Position numbers and translations under genes: made by a program. From positions 1 through 34,874 of the IMG/VR virus record IMGVR_UViG_3300010354_000278: a stretch of 34,874 bases of DNA; one strand, 5' to 3'. Positions 28,018 through 34,874 of the stretch are shown here, in pieces. This DNA is from a virus. The notes below the pieces were generated by a model. That model saw nothing but the letters and a program-made list of their open reading frames with translations, was not told the DNA's origin and did no database searches. Each line of letters starts with the position of its first letter. The first letter of the stretch is position 1.

Positions 28018-29799
28018 ATGACACAATTTCCTTTTTACATTCAAAAAGCAGTTGAACTCGGTCTGCTCATTACTGACGGTATAAAAATTACAGGTTGCAA
28101 CGAAAAAGCAGCCGAAAAAACAATTAGCGTTGCTCGTATAGTTGACAAGCTGCAACCAACTAGCGTCCAGCAACGCGAAGATACGCTTTCCCAGGAAGCC
28201 ATTGTCTTGTCGAGGGTTCTTGCAGCTCCAAGCGGTGTTGCTAGGGAATTGTGGGCAGAACTTCGCACAGCATTTGGCATGGGTCATGGTCAGTATGTGC
28301 CATCAACACTTTGGAGCGATGATTGCCTGAGGGCAGTCGCCCGTGAGATCGATTTAACTTTTATTGGCGAAAGAACAAACCAAACAATAAGTAAAGAGTC
28401 TATTATTTCAAGTTACAGAAACCTAAGCGATTCGTCAAGAACCGTCTCCATTCTTGAATTCACTAAATCGATTGCCGAACTCTCGGATCCACAAACAATT
28501 GAATCTTATGGCGATGCAGAATCAGAGTGGGTTACTGCTCTTGATATCTTAAAGCAAGTCAGAGTCAGGGCGCTATATCTAGAAACTTTGCATATTGCCA
28601 AACAAAATATTAAAGCTGATACCAAACTTGAAGAAGCTTTGGAGTTTTTGCAGCAACGCGCAATGGAAGGCGTTGGAATGATGAGGGGTTCAATTGGCAA
28701 CCAGGGGCAAGCCGTCAACTTATTGGATTCAATTATTGGAAACGTTGGAGGCAGCCGTCAAAACTGGATCGATAAACTTGCCGGCATTGGGCAGCAAAGA
28801 AGACCTGCCTCAACTGGGGTCTATGCATTTGATCTTGATATTGAAGGTGGCGTCAGCCATGTACAAGCCCACCAATCCGCAGGCGGGAGGTTGCTTACCA
28901 TCGCTGCCAGAACCAGTGTTGGTAAAAGTTCTTTCGGTTGTCAAGTTGCAGCAAATTTGGCGGCAAATGGTGTAACCGTAGGATTTATTTCCGCAGAACT
29001 GAATGCCTCTAGCATAGAAGCCAGAATCATTGCTTCATTAAGTCGCAAGTTATTACGCACCGGAAATTATCACTGGAAAGCAACGGGAGAGCGCATCGGA
29101 CACGTAACAGTTGGCGAACTTGAAAGTCCAAGCAATATTGACAAGAATCAACTTATTAATATCCTAGGAAAAGTGGCTCAAGCTCTTGATGAAACTGGTG
29201 GTAAGTTCTTGATTGAATGCCCATGGGGTGCATGTGTCGACTCAGCCGTCAATTCAATGCGAGCAATGAAAGCAAAAAATCCAGATCTAAGAGCAGTAGT
29301 CCTAGATCATTTTCATGCACTAGCAAGACACAAAGGTTCATCCAGCAATCAGTCGACAATGCTGGAGGAACGTGCTTACAAATTGATGACTGCCGCCAAG
29401 GAGCTGGACATCGACCTTTTTGTATTAGCACAAATGAACCAAGTAGGCCTTAAAATCGCCCAGAACGACTTTAAAAAAGAACGCAATACTCAACCACCGG
29501 AATTGGACCAAATACGTGGTACAGACGCTCTTAGCCATGTCTCACACGCCGTTTGGCTTATACGTAAACACCAGGCCAATGACGGTGAACCGTCCGACAG
29601 AAAACTGGAAATTTGGCATTCTAAGGTGCGAGGTAGACAAGCATTCTGGGAAGGAGAACCACCGAACGAAGAAATTACAACCGTTCAGGGGTTTGTTGAT
29701 ATGTCACTCGTGCAATTAGACTACGCCACATCTAGCATCAAAAGCGATGACACCATGCAGCATCGCGATATTGTAAAATCAAGGAGGGGCCGAGCTTGA
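28018..29799 (+). CDS. DnaB-like replicative helicase, 593 aa
   Basis: Starts MTQFPFYIQKAVELGLLITD. The C-terminal RecA-like core begins near residue 280: SAGGRLLTIAARTSVGKSSF (Walker A), VTVGFISAELNASSIEARII, RAVVLDHFHALAR (Walker B), IDLFVLAQMNQVGLKIAQND, and RGTDALSHVSHAVWLIRKHQ with the arginine region. The N-terminal 260 residues are helical (probable primase and self-association domain) without a clear DnaB N-domain signature. It unwinds the fork and should interact with the primase at 16553. The 5' end is 4 bp after the initiator stop. Confidence 0.85.
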   Translation: MTQFPFYIQKAVELGLLITDGIKITGCNEKAAEKTISVARIVDKLQPTSVQQREDTLSQEAIVLSRVLAAPSGVARELWAELRTAFGMGHGQYVPSTLWSDDCLRAVAREIDLTFIGERTNQTISKESIISSYRNLSDSSRTVSILEFTKSIAELSDPQTIESYGDAESEWVTALDILKQVRVRALYLETLHIAKQNIKADTKLEEALEFLQQRAMEGVGMMRGSIGNQGQAVNLLDSIIGNVGGSRQNWIDKLAGIGQQRRPASTGVYAFDLDIEGGVSHVQAHQSAGGRLLTIAARTSVGKSSFGCQVAANLAANGVTVGFISAELNASSIEARIIASLSRKLLRTGNYHWKATGERIGHVTVGELESPSNIDKNQLINILGKVAQALDETGGKFLIECPWGACVDSAVNSMRAMKAKNPDLRAVVLDHFHALARHKGSSSNQSTMLEERAYKLMTAAKELDIDLFVLAQMNQVGLKIAQNDFKKERNTQPPELDQIRGTDALSHVSHAVWLIRKHQANDGEPSDRKLEIWHSKVRGRQAFWEGEPPNEEITTVQGFVDMSLVQLDYATSSIKSDDTMQHRDIVKSRRGRA

Positions 29800-30254
29800 G
29801 GAACTTTCTGTTCGATCTTACCGCCCGGTCTGGCGCATTTGCGATTTGGTTATTGCAAGGTGCAGGCAAATGTATTGCCTACGTATTTGGAGCGATTTGC
29901 GGCGTGATGGTATGGCTGACCGCTAACATCACAAGGACATTATTGGTCATTATTGATAAACGTAAATACGAGCACTCCTTGCAGGTAACAGATCAATATG
30001 CTTTAACAAGAGAACTTGAAATCCTGCAAGCAGTTACTCGCGTCAAGGAAGACGCAATGAATCGTGCGCTATGGACAAATAATCATTCGATTGAATTGAA
30101 CATGCTTGGCTCGCGTTTATATAATGAATGCGAGTGGAGCGAAGCAAGTATTCACAAGTATATGCGAACAGTTGTCGAAAGCATTCCTGGACTTAGTTAC
30201 ATGGTCCCCGACAACGAAAGTGATGACGACGAAGACGGAATACCCATCAATTAA
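29796..30254 (+). CDS. Membrane-anchored acidic protein in the replication operon, 152 aa
   Basis: A TTG start at 29796 overlaps the helicase stop (TTGA) and is supported by a strong AGGAGGGG Shine-Dalgarno about 7 bp upstream. Residues 14-55 hold two hydrophobic segments (GAFAIWLLQGAGKCIAYVF; AICGVMVWLTANITRTLLVI), then KRKYEHSLQV and a helical cytoplasmic part ending in an Asp/Glu tail (NESDDDEDG). No family recognised. Possibly a membrane tether or regulator for replication; this is inference only. It ends convergent with the gene at 30257, 2 bp apart. Confidence 0.65.
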   Translation: MRNFLFDLTARSGAFAIWLLQGAGKCIAYVFGAICGVMVWLTANITRTLLVIIDKRKYEHSLQVTDQYALTRELEILQAVTRVKEDAMNRALWTNNHSIELNMLGSRLYNECEWSEASIHKYMRTVVESIPGLSYMVPDNESDDDEDGIPIN

Positions 30255-30256
30255 TT

Positions 30257-30478
30257 TTATGACTTATTGTAAAATTTATTGACCCAATCCAATACGCCTT
30301 CGTGTCTTATAAACATTCCGATATTTGCACCCATATAAAATAATGGCCTTACATAATATATAATCTCACCATTATCTGGTTTGATGTGCTGTGTTGGCGG
30401 AATAGCAATCCCAGTGCTGACAAGTCTAACACCGTCAAACATATACCCAGGAAGCCACGGCAATACTACTTGCTTCAT
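30257..30478 (-). CDS. Hypothetical protein downstream of endolysin, 73 aa
   Basis: Starts MKQVVLPWLPGYMFDGVRLV in an ATGA overlap with the endolysin stop. Beta-rich with hydrophobic and aromatic residues (IIYYVRPLFYMGANIGMFIR). No family recognised. Its coupling to the endolysin suggests a lysis-associated or accessory role. Confidence 0.6.
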   Translation of the reverse strand: MKQVVLPWLPGYMFDGVRLVSTGIAIPPTQHIKPDNGEIIYYVRPLFYMGANIGMFIRHEGVLDWVNKFYNKS

Positions 30479-31611
30479 GGCTTCCTGAAAGCGTTGCCCT
30501 CAAATGACCAGTACCAACCGTCATGATCATTATTGATTAGCCAACGTTTTTCTAGGTTGGCACGGGAATATCTTTGGTTTTTGCCATCAGTCGGTCCATT
30601 TTTTGGATAGCCACCATTAATAAGATCAAGCTCTCCGAAAGGATCGTGGACATAATAATACTTTGAATCATAGCCAATTAAAGCAACGTAATGACCGCCC
30701 CCTGTTGGACTCCCTAGGCTGCCGCGATGCAAGATACCAATAGGTACGGGGATTCCTAAATCCAGTAGTCGGATTACATCACTACTGCGCCCATCCATTT
30801 TAAATGAATTTTTTACTCCAAGATGTCCAAGTGCTTTTTTATGCGCCGACTGAGAAACTGTATCCCCATATCTAAACACTAATCCCAAGTAATCATCATC
30901 GCCATTGATCAAATCGGGATTCAAGTATTCCAGTACCATCGCGATTGCACTTGATTGGCAGGATCTCTCGCCATGGCCCGTCTTGCTGTCGCGCTGATAA
31001 TAATATGGAACTTTTAATGGAAACTTGTCAGCACTTGACTCTTTTTTTGCTCGATATAATTCTGCAAATTTATTTAACTGAGTCTCTGTTAAACACGATT
31101 GAAGAAAGTCCCACGCTTTGTTCTGATGAGCATCAGATACATAATACGCCGCAGCTTGTTTCAAGTTAATTGGCGACTTAACTGGCACCTTCGGCAATTC
31201 AATGGGCGCTGCATTGTGCGACATAAGTTGAATTAACTTATCTGCATAATTGGGATCGGTCGCATATTTTTCCGTCACCAACATCCTTGCTGCCTCGTTT
31301 CGATTTGCGGCATTATTTACACCCTTGTAACTTTTATAGTCTTTATACCACTTGTCTACTAAATATTGTATGCAATCAATCGGAGAATCAAAGTCTTGAA
31401 ATTCTGCTACAATTGTTACTTCTTTGCCGTTGACAAATTCCTTGGTTTCCTTTTTTGTGCCTTGACCTTTAATACCAAAAAAGTTGTTCTTACCAGACTG
31501 GAAATAACCCCAGCCGCTTTCAAGTGCATATTGTGCAGCTACAAGCTCTGGATACTTGGCGCCAGCTTTAACTGCCAGCGAGCAAACCTCGGCCCAGGTC
31601 AATACTGTCAT
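30475..31611 (-). CDS. Two-domain endolysin: glucosaminidase + C39-like peptidase, 378 aa
   Basis: Residues 1-135: FlgJ-type glucosaminidase (ALESGWGYFQSGKNNFFGIK, catalytic Glu31; LVDKWYKDYKSYKGVNNAAN; MLVTEKYATDPNYADKLIQL). Residues 195-350: C39-like papain-fold peptidase (VPYYYQRDSKTGHGERSCQS with Cys218, GGGHYVALIGYDSKYYYVHD with His307 and Asp323). The linker, residues 136-195, is Pro/Ala-rich. One domain cuts the glycan strand, the other a peptide bond in host peptidoglycan. There is no signal peptide, so release needs a holin (31643 or 32215). Confidence 0.85.
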   Translation of the reverse strand: MTVLTWAEVCSLAVKAGAKYPELVAAQYALESGWGYFQSGKNNFFGIKGQGTKKETKEFVNGKEVTIVAEFQDFDSPIDCIQYLVDKWYKDYKSYKGVNNAANRNEAARMLVTEKYATDPNYADKLIQLMSHNAAPIELPKVPVKSPINLKQAAAYYVSDAHQNKAWDFLQSCLTETQLNKFAELYRAKKESSADKFPLKVPYYYQRDSKTGHGERSCQSSAIAMVLEYLNPDLINGDDDYLGLVFRYGDTVSQSAHKKALGHLGVKNSFKMDGRSSDVIRLLDLGIPVPIGILHRGSLGSPTGGGHYVALIGYDSKYYYVHDPFGELDLINGGYPKNGPTDGKNQRYSRANLEKRWLINNDHDGWYWSFEGNAFRKP

Positions 31612-31642
31612 CTCGCTGACTTACTTGCCAGCTAGGATACCA

Positions 31643-31915
31643 TTACTTTTGAGATTCAACGCCAGTAGAAGGCACAATTCGCATATCAAAATTAGCGCCG
31701 AGAACAGCAATAGCCAATGGTAAAACTAGACTCATCGCCGCTACAGCGCCGAGGGCCCAGGAAGTCCTTGTCTCCAGTTCGCGCAAACGTGTGAAAACAT
31801 TCGCCAAATCAGCCGAGTATTCTGTAACGCGAATTACTACTGCGTCCATCTTGGCTTCAAGCGCACCAAGCTTATGATAAATATCGACGTGAGATATTTG
31901 GTCGTCAGGAGCCAT
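31643..31915 (-). CDS. XhlA-like putative holin or haemolysin-type membrane protein, 90 aa
   Basis: Starts MAPDDQISHVDIYHKLGALE. Residues 10-50 form a coiled coil (ALEAKMDAVVIRVTEYSADL; FTRLRELETRTSWA), then one transmembrane segment (LGAVAAMSLVLPLAIAVLGA, about 55-74) and a short tail. This architecture is that of XhlA/haemolysin-associated small phage proteins. Between holin and endolysin genes it is likely part of the lysis cassette; the exact role is unproven. Confidence 0.6.
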   Translation of the reverse strand: MAPDDQISHVDIYHKLGALEAKMDAVVIRVTEYSADLANVFTRLRELETRTSWALGAVAAMSLVLPLAIAVLGANFDMRIVPSTGVESQK

Positions 31916-31936
31916 CTCAGTCGATATTCCTATGTA

Positions 31937-32203
31937 TCAGTCTTCCATTTTTTCCGCCCATGCGCTTTTAAGGCGCATCTCACCACCAAGCAACCTAGAT
32001 TCGCCTGTTTGCAAATCTTCATTAATTGGCTTTTCTTCGTAAAGTGGTTGAACTTCTTTTTTCAGTGCATCTAATTCGGCTTGCGCCATCATCACCTGAT
32101 GATTCAAGCGAATATTTAAATCGTGATAAAACTTTGTTTTATTTATCAGACGATTCAATTCATCGCGCTGGTTTCGCGTGGAAAATCTCCACACCCAACG
32201 CAC
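31937..32203 (-). CDS. Coiled-coil protein in the lysis region, 88 aa
   Basis: A GTG start at 32203 gives MRWVWRFSTRNQRDELNRLI; other starts are possible. The body is a long charged helix (NHQVMMAQAELDALKKEVQP) with an acidic tail (GEMRLKSAWAEKMED). No signal peptide or membrane segment is clear. Could be a spanin-like or cytoplasmic lysis regulator, but nothing proves this. Confidence 0.5.
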   Translation of the reverse strand: MRWVWRFSTRNQRDELNRLINKTKFYHDLNIRLNHQVMMAQAELDALKKEVQPLYEEKPINEDLQTGESRLLGGEMRLKSAWAEKMED

Positions 32204-32214
32204 GTCCGATGGAC

Positions 32215-32403
32215 TTAGATCTTTGACAATTTTGTGATAATACCTGCAGCAATCTCAATCACACGATAGATTTTGGCTACTGCGTCGTTGTCCTTTGGCG
32301 TCGGAGTCAAGTTTACAATGGCGACGGCCGCTGCATGCACTGCTAAAAGTGCGGCAATAATCTCTGGACCGTGCGCCAAGATGTAACCAAACAATGCCAA
32401 CAT
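32215..32403 (-). CDS. Putative holin, 62 aa
   Basis: Starts MLALFGYILAHGPEIIAALL. One or two hydrophobic segments (residues 1-30, AALLAVHAAAVAIVNL) followed by the basic/polar TPTPKDNDAVAKIYRVIEIA and AGIITKLSKI. The phrase IVNLTPTPKDD...YRxIExxAGIxTKxSK is typical of small phage membrane proteins listed as holins. The Shine-Dalgarno AGGA is buried in a hairpin at 32407-32427. Confidence 0.6.
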   Translation of the reverse strand: MLALFGYILAHGPEIIAALLAVHAAAVAIVNLTPTPKDNDAVAKIYRVIEIAAGIITKLSKI

Positions 32404-32406
32404 GAT

Positions 32407-32427
32407 TCCTAGGCATGTGACCTAGGA
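32407..32427 (-). promoter_or_regulatory. Hairpin that covers the Shine-Dalgarno of the putative holin
   Basis: On the minus strand TCCTAGG-TCACATG-CCTAGGA forms a perfect 7-bp stem, and the AGGA of its 3' arm is the only Shine-Dalgarno for the ATG at 32403, 3 nt away. When folded it would block ribosome entry. The gene would be read well only when the hairpin is open or absent, a simple way to delay holin synthesis. Confidence 0.5.
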
Positions 32428-32433
32428 TGCCGA

Positions 32434-32619
32434 TTATTTCTTTCTATTGATTTTTGCTAATGTTTGGGCAAGACGGGCGCGACGGCCCATTTGACCTTTT
32501 TTCTTGGCCGCAGTCTCTAATTTGCCTTTGGGAATATTTTTACTTTTTTGAGTTTTCATGGCCCGACGAAGTGCGCCGGGCTTTTTGATGGCCTCTTGAA
32601 TCCATTTCTTTTCGGCCAT
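32434..32619 (-). CDS. Small basic conserved phage protein, 61 aa
   Basis: Reads MAEKKWIQEAIKKPGALRRA, then MKTQKSKNIPKGKLETAAKK and KGQMGRRARLAQTLAKINRK. The pattern KKWIQxAIKxPGALR...IPxxKLxxAAKKxGxxGRRARLAxTLxK is a small phage protein of unknown function known to me from many tailed phages, free or next to tail or lysis genes. Strongly basic (about a third Lys/Arg). Confidence 0.7.
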   Translation of the reverse strand: MAEKKWIQEAIKKPGALRRAMKTQKSKNIPKGKLETAAKKKGQMGRRARLAQTLAKINRKK

Positions 32620-32637
32620 AAATCAGTCGTTCTCTAG

Positions 32638-32991
32638 TCAGATTACCGAAGGGGTTGCCCACGGCACACCCGCAGCCTTGGTGGGATTGCGCTGCTCATC
32701 CAGTTGAGCCAGCAGGGCTTGGCCAATTTCTAGCACCTTTTCGGAGCCGAGGGTCTCTTTGACCCAGCCGATCACGGTTTCTTCAGTTAGGTCGGCAAAT
32801 GGGACCAAGGTCTCGGGGCGCTCAAAGCCAATAGATCCATAAGCACCAGCGCGATACACCTGATCGTCAGAAACGGCATCAATAGCATAGTGAGCGATGT
32901 AAACATAACCATCGGCAGTTTCTCGCTGTAGGTTGGTAATCTTCCAAGTGACAGAGACAGCAGGTTTTTGGTTGGCAGAAGATGTAGACAT
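32638..32991 (-). CDS. Conserved beta-rich protein near the tail fibre, 117 aa
   Basis: Starts MSTSSANQKPAVSVTWKITN. VSVTWKITNLQRETADGYVY, IAHYAIDAVSDDQVYRAGAY and PFADLTEETVIGWVKETLGS, then LDEQRNPTKAAGVPW. This is a recognisable cyanophage block (found near tail or lysis genes), possibly a tail or host-recognition accessory. No enzymatic motif. A GAAAC-rich leader contains no strong Shine-Dalgarno. Confidence 0.65.
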   Translation of the reverse strand: MSTSSANQKPAVSVTWKITNLQRETADGYVYIAHYAIDAVSDDQVYRAGAYGSIGFERPETLVPFADLTEETVIGWVKETLGSEKVLEIGQALLAQLDEQRNPTKAAGVPWATPSVI

Positions 32992-33069
32992 AAAAGGAGT
33001 GTTTCTATTTGAAGTTTAACGAGTTTACAAAATGTTGGGAATGGCCGGTTGCCCGCCTTTAGAAGGTGA

Positions 33070-33225
33070 CTACTTGGTCAATTCGGTAAAGATCTTGGCG
33101 CGAATAGCACTGCAGATCTCCTCTTGACGGCTTTCGGATAAGCCGCAGGCGATCTCAGAGTCGTAAGGCGAGAAGCTATGAAGAGCTAGCCAGACAACCC
33201 TGATCTCGTCCTTGGTGAGTTCCAC
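33070..33225 (-). CDS. Small hypothetical protein with GTG start, 51 aa
   Basis: A GTG at 33223-33225 begins MELTKDEIRVVWLALHSFSP, followed by YDSEIACGLSESRQEEICSA and IRAKIFTELTK. The protein-like composition (helical, charged) supports it; no ATG exists in frame. It is preceded by the hairpin pair at 33245-33316. Function unknown. Confidence 0.5.
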   Translation of the reverse strand: MELTKDEIRVVWLALHSFSPYDSEIACGLSESRQEEICSAIRAKIFTELTK

Positions 33226-33244
33226 GGGATTAGGGAAGGTGTCT

Positions 33245-33316
33245 ACTGGGTAGAATTAAGACTCACCCAGTGGCGCTACGGTGTCGGCTGTTGCCCCAGG
33301 CTTAATTGTCTGGGGC
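33245..33316. other. Two perfect hairpins with complementary loops
   Basis: Hairpin A: ACTGGGT / ACCCAGT (33245-33251 with 33265-33271), 13-nt loop. Hairpin B: GCCCCAG / CTGGGGC (33293-33299 with 33310-33316), 10-nt loop. Plus-strand loop A contains AATTAAG (33254-33260) and loop B contains CTTAATT (33301-33307), exact reverse complements, so the loops could pair as a 7-bp kissing complex. No T-run follows on the minus strand, so they are not ordinary terminators. Confidence 0.55.
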
Positions 33317-33352
33317 TATTTAATGCCGAGCTAGACCTCGATGTGAGTAGGA

Positions 33353-34873
33353 CTACGACGCCTCAAGGGCTGCAACTTTGGCTTCAAGTTGTTCGATGCG
33401 CTCAATTGCTTCCTGCAGCGCCTTGACTGCCTTCATATAAAGGACCGAAGTATGTACACCTTTGGTAACAGTGCCTAGGTCATTGCCTTTTTCATCCCGG
33501 TCTCGAGTTTCATAGACCAACCCTGGCGAGACCTTTTCAACTTCTTGGGCAACCACACCAATTTGGCGGTGTGTTTCGTGTCCAGTCTCTTCTTTAAGAT
33601 TAAAGTTTCTAATTCGGATGTTTTTGATGTCTGACCACTGACTGCTAGCGTCAACAATATTTTCCTTGACTTTTGCGTCGGAAATTATTCCGTAGCTATT
33701 ATTGGTATTTTGAACGTTTCCGTTAGTAAAAACTTGAAAGCAAAGGGTGCCAGTATTAATTCCAGTAGCACTATGCCGACCTTGCAGTATTCTGTCTGTT
33801 GTGCCTGAACCTCGTTGACTCGAGACTGTAAGTCCTGGATCTTGGTTTGTATAGGTAAACAAACCTCTTTGGTTGTCCATCCTCATCCCTTCCGTCGGGC
33901 TTGCTGCACCATCGGCGGTCGTAAGGAAAACAAGCCTGCCCGGCATATCACCGGAGCCTGGTGTTGCATCAATTGCAGACTGAATACTAGCAGTGTTCCG
34001 ATAGTTGGTGCCGTCGTAACCACTGAAATGGATTGCACCCGTACCATCATTTAATGCAGGGTTATTTCCACTGCTGCCGGTGGCTAGATGAAGTCGCCCC
34101 ATCCCGCTGGTACTTGAGCTAAATAAAGCAAGCGTTGAGGTGGAATTGGTTGAGCCCTGAACTTGAACTCTGGGAGTATTGGCAGTGTTTCCAATGTAAA
34201 AGTTGGTTAAAGCACTAGATAAACCAGACAACAGGTGTCCCGAACTGCTAATCGTCAGCCGATCCGTCGGGCTGCTCGCCCCTGAGGCGGTGGTGCTGAA
34301 CACTAATTTTGACGGAAGGTTATTCGCTCCAGGCGACCCATCAACAACCGCCTCAATAGTCGCGCCGGCTACTAACTCAGTTCCATCTGCCCCTTGAAAA
34401 CTAATACGCCCCAGGTTGTCGCCACTGCTAACAACAGTGACGCCGCCAACGCTTGTAGCCCTTGATTTCCCAAGAATGATTTGGGATCCGTTGTCATCGT
34501 TGCTGTTATTGGTTACAGAGATTCCAGAGCTAAAGACAGACGTGCCTTCAACTTGAAGTGTTGGGTTGCCCCATGTTCCACTATTGAACCACCCGCTACG
34601 GCTAGAAGACGTGCCCACCAACAGGCGGCCCGAGCTATCAAGCCTGAACCGCTCCACGCCTGCCGTGTTAATAAAAAGATAATCACCCGAATGGTCGTAT
34701 GTAATTTGGCCTACACTTCGCGTTGAATCAGAAAAGCCAATGCTTGATACGCCGTTTGTAGCGGCAACAAGCTGCAATGCAGTTCCTTGTGCGGATGTTC
34801 CGTTTTCTACAACAAGCGCGTCATAAGTTGTATTTGCCGTAAAACTTGCATCTCCGCCATTCAGGATGTGCAA
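33353..34873 (-). CDS. Tail fibre with S74 intramolecular chaperone (partial)
   Basis: The reading frame is open to the right edge, so the N-terminus lies outside. The 506 visible residues contain two approximate 95-residue repeats (GRLLVGTSSSRSGWFNS / GHLLSGLSSALTNFYIG; PSKLVFSTTASGASSPTDRL / PGRLVFLTTADGAASPTEGM), a beta-helix-like fibre shaft. The last 109 residues are an S74 peptidase domain: SDAKVKENIVDA (self-cleavage site before the Ser-Asp), NFNLKEETGHETHRQIGVVA, VSPGLVYETRDRDEKGNDLG and a final coiled coil (EAIERIEQLEAKVAALEAS). It trimerises, folds the fibre and is then released. The fibre recognises the host surface. Confidence 0.85.
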   Translation of the reverse strand: MHILNGGDASFTANTTYDALVVENGTSAQGTALQLVAATNGVSSIGFSDSTRSVGQITYDHSGDYLFINTAGVERFRLDSSGRLLVGTSSSRSGWFNSGTWGNPTLQVEGTSVFSSGISVTNNSNDDNGSQIILGKSRATSVGGVTVVSSGDNLGRISFQGADGTELVAGATIEAVVDGSPGANNLPSKLVFSTTASGASSPTDRLTISSSGHLLSGLSSALTNFYIGNTANTPRVQVQGSTNSTSTLALFSSSTSGMGRLHLATGSSGNNPALNDGTGAIHFSGYDGTNYRNTASIQSAIDATPGSGDMPGRLVFLTTADGAASPTEGMRMDNQRGLFTYTNQDPGLTVSSQRGSGTTDRILQGRHSATGINTGTLCFQVFTNGNVQNTNNSYGIISDAKVKENIVDASSQWSDIKNIRIRNFNLKEETGHETHRQIGVVAQEVEKVSPGLVYETRDRDEKGNDLGTVTKGVHTSVLYMKAVKALQEAIERIEQLEAKVAALEAS

Positions 34874-34874
34874 C

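Noticed and set aside
1-34874. CRISPR array, tRNA genes, integrase/attachment sites, photosynthesis genes
   Set aside because: Looked for spaced repeats, tRNA T-arm patterns, integrase motifs and psbA/psbD-like proteins; none seen. Phage direct repeats at 26909-26948 are only two copies and lack spacer structure.

Overview
The window is a stretch of a tailed-phage genome, most probably a phage of unicellular cyanobacteria (Synechococcus/Cyanobium/Prochlorococcus type). It contains a large terminase, a DUF4055-type portal, an endolysin with putative holins, and a tail fibre ending in an S74 chaperone. Around these lies a near-complete replication and nucleotide-metabolism set. The cyanobacterial assignment is an inference from a tandem glutamine-riboswitch-like leader (a class known from cyanobacteria and their phages), a monomeric B12-dependent ribonucleotide reductase, ThyX, and many short proteins of a cyanophage style. 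I saw no photosynthesis genes, integrase, tRNA or CRISPR.

Layout. 1-267: start of a leftward (minus) operon with a good sigma-70 promoter at 296-324. 458-2042: a small rightward block of six short genes, several very basic. 2039-3523: short genes in both orientations with a structured leader, a terminator, and at 3553-3640 the tandem riboswitch. 3688-7394: a tightly overlapping leftward chain of about 14 small genes. 7464-9814: a secreted RlpA-like protein and unknown genes, one apparently frameshifted. 9878-12832: portal, C5 DNA methyltransferase, dCTP deaminase. 13253-18136: class II ribonucleotide reductase, small genes, glutaredoxin and DNA primase. 18293-21278: a sigma factor, terminase large subunit and probable small subunit. 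21296-24758: ThyX, PD-(D/E)XK exonuclease, RusA resolvase, NMAD1/DUF1599 protein, SSB. 24776-26788: a second sigma factor, a Sak3/DUF1071-type annealing protein and an unknown. 26788-27012: a divergent intergenic region packed with direct repeats and palindromes. 27012-30254: the only long rightward operon (replication initiator/helicase loader, DnaB-like helicase, membrane protein). 30257-34873: leftward lysis and tail-fibre genes.

How the parts fit. The divergent repeat array separates the initiator/helicase operon from the leftward SSB, recombination and sigma genes, so it is the best candidate for an origin and/or master operator. Primase, helicase, SSB, annealing protein, exonuclease and RusA form a phage-encoded replication and recombination system. 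Ribonucleotide reductase, glutaredoxin, ThyX and dCTP deaminase feed it with nucleotides. Two different sigma factors, one beside the replication genes and one directly after terL, suggest a transcription cascade. Intrinsic terminators on the minus strand divide the leftward genes into units, and three of them sit almost against the next start codon.

Limits: all assignments come from reading motifs by eye. No database search was run, and start sites of the many small genes without a clear Shine-Dalgarno are uncertain. No major capsid gene is visible, so the capsid genes lie outside this window.
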